NCBI GenBank assembly: GCA_044508625.1 | Contig: JBIQHJ010000031.1 | Span: forward strand, 1 to 42,231 | Reading direction: 5' to 3' | Length of the DNA: 42,231 nucleotides | Source: Castellaniella sp044508625 | GTDB lineage: Bacteria; Pseudomonadota; Gammaproteobacteria; Burkholderiales; Burkholderiaceae_B | Part shown: positions 33,896-42,231 of the stretch, one piece after another | Position numbering within the stretch: position 1 is the first letter of the stretch | How the letters are laid out: each line of letters begins with the position of its first letter | Position numbers and translations under genes: made by a program | Notes under the pieces: generated by a model | The model's input: the letters and a program-made list of their open reading frames with translations, nothing else | What the model was told of the DNA's origin: nothing | Database searches by the model: none

Positions 33896-34930
33896 TCATT
33901 TCGAATGCTTTTCAGCAACTTTCAACAAGAGCCCGTAGAGCTCTTTCTCGGCAGGATGGTTCCCATAGACCTCGGCAGCCACACCGACAAGCCGCTTATT
34001 GAGTTCCGCCTGATCGTCCTCCGACAATTTGAATATCTGGCCCCCGTGATCCTTCCAGGTCTTGGCCGCCTCCTCCTGGGAGTTCAGGGCCCAGGCGTTG
34101 AGCTCGGGCTCCAGGGCCCTGCCCTCCTCGATCAGGATTTTCTGGATATCCTCGGGCTGCGCATCGAACCACCTCTTACTGACCATCATCACCTCGGGTA
34201 TGATGGCCTCCTTCGTGTCCGTCACGTACTTCACCGTCTCGTACAGCTTGAGCGACGTGAACACGGCCAGCCCGGTTTTCACCCCATCGATCGTGCCTTG
34301 CTGAAGGGATGGAACCACCTCGCTGAAATCCATCGGCACTGCGACCGCCCCCAATTGCCCGGTCAACCGGCGCTCCATCTCGGAACTCAGCACACGGATC
34401 TTCTTGCCTTGGAAATCGGAAAGGGTCCGGAGGGGATCCCGCGTGGCATACGAGGTCTGTCCGTAAAGAAACAGGGCGACACCCTTGAGGCCCTTCTTTT
34501 CCCCCATCGCCAGGAATGTATCCCTGAATTCCGGATCGCTGATCACGGCCTGTGCGTGTTCCGAATCCTTGAAAACGCTGGGCGAATCCAATACCTGGAA
34601 CCGCGAATCGAGGCCGGTCAGGTAGGCCGGCGGGCCGACATAGACCTGGATCGAGCCGAGCTGCACGCCCTCTATCATTCGAGCGTTGGAACCCAATTGC
34701 GCGGCCGGATAGAGTTCCGTCTTGATGCGCCCCTCGGAACGCTTTTCGATCCGCTTGGCATAACGCTCTATGGCCTGCGTCTGGACATCATTGACCGTCG
34801 CCGTTGCGAGCTTGACATTGATGACTTTCTGGGCCGCCGCGGGTGTGCCAAACAGCATCGACACCCCGAGGACTGCGGAAAAAACGATCCCGGAACGGGC
34901 GAGGCCAAATCTTCGAACGGTATGAAACAT
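33896..34930 (-). CDS. TRAP transporter substrate-binding protein (DctP family)
   Basis: A 344-residue periplasmic binding protein. Signal peptide about residues 1-32 (FGLARSGIVFSAVLGVSMLFGTPAAA). The mature part begins KVINVKLATATVND and contains the DctP features FAKRIEKRSEGRIKTELYPAAQLG-like text (YAKRIEKRSEGRIK), QGTIDGVKTGLAVF and the conserved Arg region IRVLSSEMERR. A strong GAGGGAG site precedes ATG 34930. The ligand is probably an organic acid, the usual TRAP cargo. It is third in the operon after the two permease genes. Confidence 0.93.
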   Translation of the reverse strand: MFHTVRRFGLARSGIVFSAVLGVSMLFGTPAAAQKVINVKLATATVNDVQTQAIERYAKRIEKRSEGRIKTELYPAAQLGSNARMIEGVQLGSIQVYVGPPAYLTGLDSRFQVLDSPSVFKDSEHAQAVISDPEFRDTFLAMGEKKGLKGVALFLYGQTSYATRDPLRTLSDFQGKKIRVLSSEMERRLTGQLGAVAVPMDFSEVVPSLQQGTIDGVKTGLAVFTSLKLYETVKYVTDTKEAIIPEVMMVSKRWFDAQPEDIQKILIEEGRALEPELNAWALNSQEEAAKTWKDHGGQIFKLSEDDQAELNKRLVGVAAEVYGNHPAEKELYGLLLKVAEKHSK

Positions 34931-34997
34931 TTTCGTCTCCCTCTTTGTATTGATACAAATCACTTCACCGGACAAGTGCGCGGTCGAGGGCGGCGCG

Positions 34998-36275
34998 CTA
35001 TTGCGCCATGATGCCGACCAGCCACAGCGACAAGGATGGAAAGTAAACAATGGCGGCGAGCGCGCCAACGGATGCCACAATGAATGGAACGAGCCCGCGG
35101 TAGATCTCCGTGACGGGAACCTTGAACAGGGACTGCGAAGCGAATATGTTCAGGCCGAAGGGCGGCGTGAACATGCCGATGCTCAGGTTCACGCACATGA
35201 TGATTCCAAAGTGGATGGGATCGAAGCCGAGCAGCTCGGCCAGCGGCGCCAGAAGCGGTGTCAGGATGACGATCGCCGATACCGGGTCGACGAAGCATCC
35301 GACGATGAGCAGGAACACATTGATGATGATCATCACCGTCCAGGGATCGGAGCTCAGTTGCCGGATCGCATCGACCAGCATCTGGGGGACACCGCTGATC
35401 GTCAGGATCCACGAGAATATGCCGGACGCCGCGACGATGATCAGCAACTGGCTGGACAGGTAAAGAGAGTTCATGGTGACCTCCCATACTTCCTTCCATG
35501 TCACTTCCCGGTAAATGTATTTGGACACCACCACGCCATAGACACACGCCACCCCGGCCGCCTCGGTGGGGGAAAAGATCCCCATGTAAATACCCCCCAG
35601 GATGATCAGGGGCGTCCCGAGCGCCCATGCGCTGTCAAGAGAGGCTCTGAGGAATCTGCGGCCATCGAACGGCATCCGCACACCGGATTCCTTGTTCCGG
35701 GTATGCCACAGGACATACAGTGCGAGGCACACTCCCACCAGCAATCCCGGGATGATTCCCGCAATGAAGAGCGAAGCCACGGAGACTTCCGCGGAAGCGC
35801 CAAACAGAATCATCATGATGCTTGGCGGAATGATGCTGGCGATGGCGCCGCTGGACGTCAGCAGGCCCAGCGAAAAGCGCCTTTGATAGCCCTGCTCCTC
35901 CAGGGCCGGGTACATCAGCTTGCCAATGGCAACGACCGTGGCGGTGCTGGATCCGGAAAGCGCACCGAAAAATTCAGCGGCGCCGACGGTCGTGTAGGCG
36001 ACGCCGCCCCGTACTCCGCCGACGATCGAGTTGATCCACGCCACGATGCGCCGTGAAATGCCCCCGCGCCCCATGATCTCGCCCGCAAAGATGAAAAAGG
36101 GCACCGCCAGCAGCGTATATTTGTCCAGGCTGCCGAACACCATCTGCGGAATGACATCGACCGGCACATCCATGAACCACGGGATCAGGACCATGGACGT
36201 CAGCAGGAGGACGATGAATATGGGCAGGCTCAGCGCCAGCAAGACCAGGGGCAGCAGGGCCATGATCCAGATCAT
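34998..36275 (-). CDS. TRAP transporter large permease (DctM subunit)
   Basis: A 425-residue integral membrane protein of about 12 helices, the ion-coupled transport subunit. Typical features are the N-terminal PLVLLALSLPIFIVLLLTSMVLIPWF, VPFFIFAGEIMGRGGISRRIVAWINSIVGGVRGG (about 58-90), SGSSTATVVAIGKLMYPALEEQGY, and MFTPPFGLNIFASQSL near the C-terminus. Its start overlaps the small permease stop as ATGA. It works with the small permease and with the binding protein encoded just downstream. Confidence 0.95.
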   Translation of the reverse strand: MIWIMALLPLVLLALSLPIFIVLLLTSMVLIPWFMDVPVDVIPQMVFGSLDKYTLLAVPFFIFAGEIMGRGGISRRIVAWINSIVGGVRGGVAYTTVGAAEFFGALSGSSTATVVAIGKLMYPALEEQGYQRRFSLGLLTSSGAIASIIPPSIMMILFGASAEVSVASLFIAGIIPGLLVGVCLALYVLWHTRNKESGVRMPFDGRRFLRASLDSAWALGTPLIILGGIYMGIFSPTEAAGVACVYGVVVSKYIYREVTWKEVWEVTMNSLYLSSQLLIIVAASGIFSWILTISGVPQMLVDAIRQLSSDPWTVMIIINVFLLIVGCFVDPVSAIVILTPLLAPLAELLGFDPIHFGIIMCVNLSIGMFTPPFGLNIFASQSLFKVPVTEIYRGLVPFIVASVGALAAIVYFPSLSLWLVGIMAQ

Positions 36276-36811
36276 AGGGAAGCCTCCATCTCATCCGCGG
36301 CGCCTTCCCGGGAATCCAGGGCCTGCTCCGAGGCCGGATCGAACAGGTATCGTGCCATTCTCCCGACGGCCGCCAGAACGATCAGGCCAAATCCCACGGG
36401 GATCGCGGCGAAAGGTATGCCCATCGGTATGTTGGCGGCCGTACTGCGCTGGTCCATCGACAGGATGAACCACACGAACTGCGTCCCGTAGGTCACCATG
36501 ACCAATCCCACGAGCGCAGTGATCAACAGCAGCATGAAACGCAGTCGGGTGACCAGGCGCTTGCTGACGAACATCTCGAGTATCTCGACCCGGAGATGGT
36601 TCGACCGCCAGACGACCAGCGCAGCGCCCGCCATCACGCACCAGATGATTCCGTAGACCACGATTTCCTCGGCCCAGAATATGGGGCGATGAAATACGTA
36701 TCTGCCGACCACGTTTGCGAAGTCCAAGAGGATTGCAAAAATGAACACAATCCCTGCGATAGTGCCGATGATCCTGAAAAGACCATCGATCCATCTGATG
36801 ACGCATTTCAT
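36272..36811 (-). CDS. TRAP transporter small permease (DctQ subunit)
   Basis: A 179-residue membrane protein with four helices (GLFRIIGTIAGIVFIFAILLDFANV, WAEEIVVYGIIWCVMAGAALVVW, MLLLITALVGLVMVTYGTQFVW, IPFAAIPVGFGLIVLAAVG), the DctQ pattern. NVVGRYVFHRPIFWAEE is the family signature. ATG 36811 is chosen for its GAGGAGA ribosome site and because the conserved protein starts there; the frame is open further upstream. First gene of the TRAP-nitrilase-IclR operon. Confidence 0.92.
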   Translation of the reverse strand: MKCVIRWIDGLFRIIGTIAGIVFIFAILLDFANVVGRYVFHRPIFWAEEIVVYGIIWCVMAGAALVVWRSNHLRVEILEMFVSKRLVTRLRFMLLLITALVGLVMVTYGTQFVWFILSMDQRSTAANIPMGIPFAAIPVGFGLIVLAAVGRMARYLFDPASEQALDSREGAADEMEASL

Positions 36812-37199
36812 GTTGTCTCCTCGGGGCAGTGTTCCGGCACCCTTTGTTTCAAAGAAGCTTATCGTATTTTTCTTCTGCGTCGCACGGTTTCGAGTTAACC
36901 TCATTAAACAATCCGTAATTCCGCAACCCAGGCAAATTCTGCATAATTCCAGAAAACCCTCTGCATGCGGACAGGATTCGTAATCCACCGACCCGGCTTT
37001 CCAAGGCTGACGCAGGCCAACCCCGTTTCAGTGCGCCTAGGCATTCCGAAGGACCGGAAAGAGCACGACGGACACGACCGTGCCGCTGTCCCCGGAATCG
37101 GGACTGCGCCCTGGCGGGCGCACAAACGGAAAGCCCCGGCAGGCTCAAGGCCTGACGGGGCCACACTGGAAAAATCGGCAGGGATGCGGAACGCAGGCG
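36812..37199. other. gap between the TRAP operon and ssb
   Basis: 388 bases. Near the TRAP side it is AT-richer and must hold the operon promoter; a loose inverted repeat GGTT-N7-AACC (36886-36900) is a possible regulator site. Near the ssb side lies the ssb terminator hairpin. No gene is supported. Confidence 0.55.
37127..37161 (-). terminator. rho-independent terminator of ssb
   Basis: Arms GCCCCGTCAGGC and GCCTGCCGGGGC (minus-strand reading; 12 bases with one mismatch) around a 5-base loop, followed by TTTCCGTTT. It is about 40 bases after the ssb stop. Confidence 0.75.
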
Positions 37200-37682
37200 C
37201 TAGAACGGAATGTCGTCGTCCATGTCCGCCAGGTTGCTGGCCGGCGCGGCCGCCGGGGCCGCCGGGCGGGCCTGCTGCTGGGCGGGACGGCGCGCCGGCG
37301 CGGGAGCCTGGCTGAAGCCGGCATCGCCGGCGCCCTCGCCGCTCTCGCGCCCGCCCAGCATCTGCATCTGGTCGGCCACGATCTCGGTGCTGTAGCGGTC
37401 GGCACCGGTTTCCTTGTCCTGCCACTTGCGGGTCTTGAGCCGGCCCTCGACGTAGACCGAGCGCCCCTTGCGCAGGTATTCGCCGGCGATCTCGGCCAGG
37501 CGGTTGTAGAACACCACGCGGTGCCATTCGGTTTCCTCGCGGCGCTCGCCGGTGGCCTTGTCCTTCCATTGGGAGGTGGTCGCGATCGACACGTTGCAGA
37601 TCGCCGCGCCGTCCGGGCTGTAGCGGACCTCGGGATCGCGGCCGAGGTTGCCGACGAGAATGACTTTGTTGACGGAGGCCAT
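37200..37682 (-). CDS. ssb: single-stranded DNA-binding protein
   Basis: A 160-residue protein. The OB-fold covers about 1-110 (MASVNKVILVGNLGRDPEVRYSPDG, ATTSQWKDKATGERREETEWHRVVFYNRLAEIAGEYLRKGRSVYVEGRLKTRKW). A Gln/Pro/Ala-rich linker and the conserved acidic tip DMDDDIPF follow; the tip recruits partner proteins of replication and repair. The start is at 37682, with AGGA upstream. It lies in the opposite direction to uvrA, with the MFS gene between, an order I recall as common in betaproteobacteria. Confidence 0.97.
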   Translation of the reverse strand: MASVNKVILVGNLGRDPEVRYSPDGAAICNVSIATTSQWKDKATGERREETEWHRVVFYNRLAEIAGEYLRKGRSVYVEGRLKTRKWQDKETGADRYSTEIVADQMQMLGGRESGEGAGDAGFSQAPAPARRPAQQQARPAAPAAAPASNLADMDDDIPF

Positions 37683-37815
37683 GATGTGGATCCTGTGATG
37701 AGTTGCTCGTGCGCCCATTATCGGCGTAGTGGACCGCCGCAAGGCGCCTGATCGCTGTCAGTCGGACATTATCGCCCAGCGCGAAAGGTACGTAAAACGG
37801 TCCGGCGACGCCCCC

Positions 37816-39012
37816 CTACGCCGGCTCGCGGAACCCCCGCGCCGTGTACAGCCAGACCACGGCCAGCATGGCGCCCGTCCAGAAGACCGCGGCGGAGCCG
37901 CTCCAGCGCACCAGCACGCCGCCCAGCACGCCGCCGGCGAACACGCCCAGCGACTGGGCGGTGTTGTAGAACCCCAGGGCCAGGCCCTTGTAGCGGGGCG
38001 GGGCCGCGCGCGACACCAGCGAAGGCTGCAGCGCCTCGAGGATGTTGAACGCGACGAAGAATCCCACCAGCGCCAGCACGGCCGGATAGAAGGCGCCCTC
38101 CAGCCAGGGCAGCAGGCCCAGCACCACGGCCAGGCCCAGCACGGCCCACTCGAGGGCGGCCTTGTGCGCCTTGCGCGTCTCGATATAGAAGACCACCGGC
38201 ACCATGAACACGAAGGACGCGAGGATCACCGGCAGGTAGACCTGCCACAGGCTGGAGGAATCGTAGCCGCCCAGGCGGCCCAGCAGGCCGGGCGCCACCA
38301 TGAACAGCGCCATCAGGATGAAGTGCAGGCAGAACACGCCGAAATTCAGGCGCAGCAGGTCCTTGTGGCCGAGCACGTCGCGCGCGGTGGCCTGCACGAT
38401 GTCGGCCTCGGAACGCGGCACCGCCGGCACGAAGAACATGGCGATCAGCAGGCAGACGAAGCCCAGCAGGCTGATCGCCCAGAACAGGCCCGAGAGCCCG
38501 AACTCGCCCACCAGCACGGGCGAGAGCACCAGCGAGAGCGCGAAGGAGATCCCGATCGAGCCGCCGACCATGGCCATGGCGCGCGTGCGCACCTCGGGCC
38601 GCGTGGCGTCCGCGATCCACGCCGTGATCGCCGCCGAGACGGCGCCCAGCCCCTGGATCACGCGGCCCACCGTGACCCAGTCGACCGAGGACGCCAGGGC
38701 GCACACCACGCCGCCCACGACGAACAGCACCATGCCGAACACGATCACCGGGCGGCGGCCATAGCGGTCGGAGGCCATGCCCAGCGGAATCTGCATGACC
38801 GCCTGCGTCAGGCCGTAGGCCCCCAGGGCCAGCCCGACGCGCGCGGGGTCGTCGCCGCCCACCAGGGCGGTGGCGGCCACCGCAAAGATCGGCGTGAGCA
38901 GGAACAGGCCCAGCATGCGGGCGGCGAACAGCGCCGCCAGGGACAGGCTGGCACGCCGCTCCAGGGGCGTCAGCTTCAGGGCGGCTGCCCTGGCGGAGGA
39001 GGGGTGTGGCAT
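37816..39012 (-). CDS. MFS transporter
   Basis: A 398-residue major-facilitator membrane protein with about 12 helices. The loop 2-3 motif is MASDRYGRRPVIVFGM (about 78-93) and the motif-C-like stretch GGSIGISFALSLVLSPVLVG follows near 149-168. By shape (DHA1-like) it is a drug or metabolite exporter; the substrate is unknown. The start at 39012 is followed by MPHPSSARAAALKLTPLERR. It is divergent from uvrA (90-base gap) and downstream of nothing else on its strand, about 130 bases from ssb. Confidence 0.88.
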   Translation of the reverse strand: MPHPSSARAAALKLTPLERRASLSLAALFAARMLGLFLLTPIFAVAATALVGGDDPARVGLALGAYGLTQAVMQIPLGMASDRYGRRPVIVFGMVLFVVGGVVCALASSVDWVTVGRVIQGLGAVSAAITAWIADATRPEVRTRAMAMVGGSIGISFALSLVLSPVLVGEFGLSGLFWAISLLGFVCLLIAMFFVPAVPRSEADIVQATARDVLGHKDLLRLNFGVFCLHFILMALFMVAPGLLGRLGGYDSSSLWQVYLPVILASFVFMVPVVFYIETRKAHKAALEWAVLGLAVVLGLLPWLEGAFYPAVLALVGFFVAFNILEALQPSLVSRAAPPRYKGLALGFYNTAQSLGVFAGGVLGGVLVRWSGSAAVFWTGAMLAVVWLYTARGFREPA

Positions 39013-39102
39013 GGCGGCTCGGGGTTCGCGGTTCGGATCGAAGGGGGGCTGCGCGTTATAGTAGCAAGTTGGTCTTTGAAAAACCTGAACTCCCCCGACG
39101 GC

Positions 39103-41958
<2,856 letters not shown>

Positions 41959-42072
41959 TCATCCAAACGTCCCGGCGTATTTTCCGCGGGGATCATCCGG
42001 TCCACCCGGGCACCTTTTGGATGGCGACCTCGGCCATGATGGGCATCTCCCCACTCATGCAAGGGTGCCCCC

Positions 42073-42231
42073 ATGGCCCAGGCCGCCTCCCCGCCCGACG
42101 ACCACGACAGCCCGTGGAAGGAAACGCTCGAGCAGTTCCTGCCCCAGTGCCTGGCCCTGTTCGCCCCCAAGCTAAGGCCTCCCACCGCCTCACCTCCGAT
42201 GGCGCCTTCTCCGGCCGCCGCTACGCCGACA
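42073..42231 (+). pseudogene. decayed start of an Rpn/transposase-like gene
   Basis: From ATG 42073 the frame reads MAQAASPPDDHDSPWKETLE then QFLPQCLALFAP, which resembles the opening of Rpn-family (recombination-promoting nuclease/putative transposase) proteins. Continuation in this frame is Pro-rich and not family-like. In another frame at the end, GRRYAD resembles the motif usually found about 60 residues further on. This suggests a deletion with frameshift, or an unrelated start; the window ends at 42231 so it cannot be settled. Confidence 0.35.

Noticed and set aside
37729..39102. Upstream extension of the uvrA frame
   Set aside because: The frame is open back to 37729 but overlaps the well-supported MFS gene on the other strand; UvrA proteins begin at the MEAIRIRGARTHNL position.
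39013..39102. LexA box before uvrA
   Set aside because: No CTG-N10-CAG match with the right AT core was seen in the 90-base gap between the MFS gene and uvrA.

Overview
The window is about 42 kb of high-GC DNA (most genes about 67-70% GC by sampled lines) from a betaproteobacterium. It is most likely a Burkholderiales member near Bordetella or Achromobacter. The grounds are the gene content (two adjacent cyanophycin synthetase genes with their associated ABC transporter and DUF1854 protein, several solute-binding-protein transporters, and an rpoH gene preceded by a CIRCE element) and the protein style. The genus is inferred, not proven.

Layout. 1-458 is the start of rpoH on the minus strand, with a perfect CIRCE operator at 499-525. 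550-11468 is a hexarate (D-glucarate/D-galactarate) catabolic region. It holds a minus-strand ABC importer operon ending in an aldose-1-epimerase gene, glucarate dehydratase (+), galactarate dehydratase (-), a GntR/FCD regulator (+) and 5-dehydro-4-deoxyglucarate dehydratase (+). Eight copies of a 5-3-5 inverted repeat, two per control region, tie these transcription units into one apparent regulon. Both dehydratases make 5-keto-4-deoxyglucarate; KdgD converts it to 2,5-dioxopentanoate. The final semialdehyde dehydrogenase is not in the window.

11620-20663 is mainly housekeeping: an EEP-family phosphoesterase, aspS, a DUF502 membrane protein, an FmdB-type zinc ribbon, a putative Na+/H+ antiporter with a GMC oxidoreductase, ubiA and a PLP aminotransferase. 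20803-28633 is a cyanophycin locus: a full-length synthetase and a C-terminally shorter paralogue on the minus strand, and divergently an ABC half-transporter with an unusual N-terminal extension plus a DUF1854 protein. Convergent with it is a divergent relative of Bacillus Tgl transglutaminase (28676-29896), followed by a patatin-like lipase.

31203-36811 is a lower-GC block (about 57-60% in sampled lines) holding a metallo-beta-lactamase-fold lactonase-like hydrolase, an IclR regulator, a nitrilase and a three-gene TRAP transporter. It looks like an acquired catabolic module for a nitrile or lactone-type substrate. 37200-41958 returns to core genes: ssb, an MFS transporter and uvrA. The last 160 bases hold what looks like the decayed start of an Rpn/transposase-like gene.

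The parts most worth following are the cyanophycin locus, with its uncharacterised ABC/DUF1854 pair and neighbouring Tgl-like protein, and the paired-operator hexarate regulon that appears to control a spermidine/putrescine-type ABC importer.
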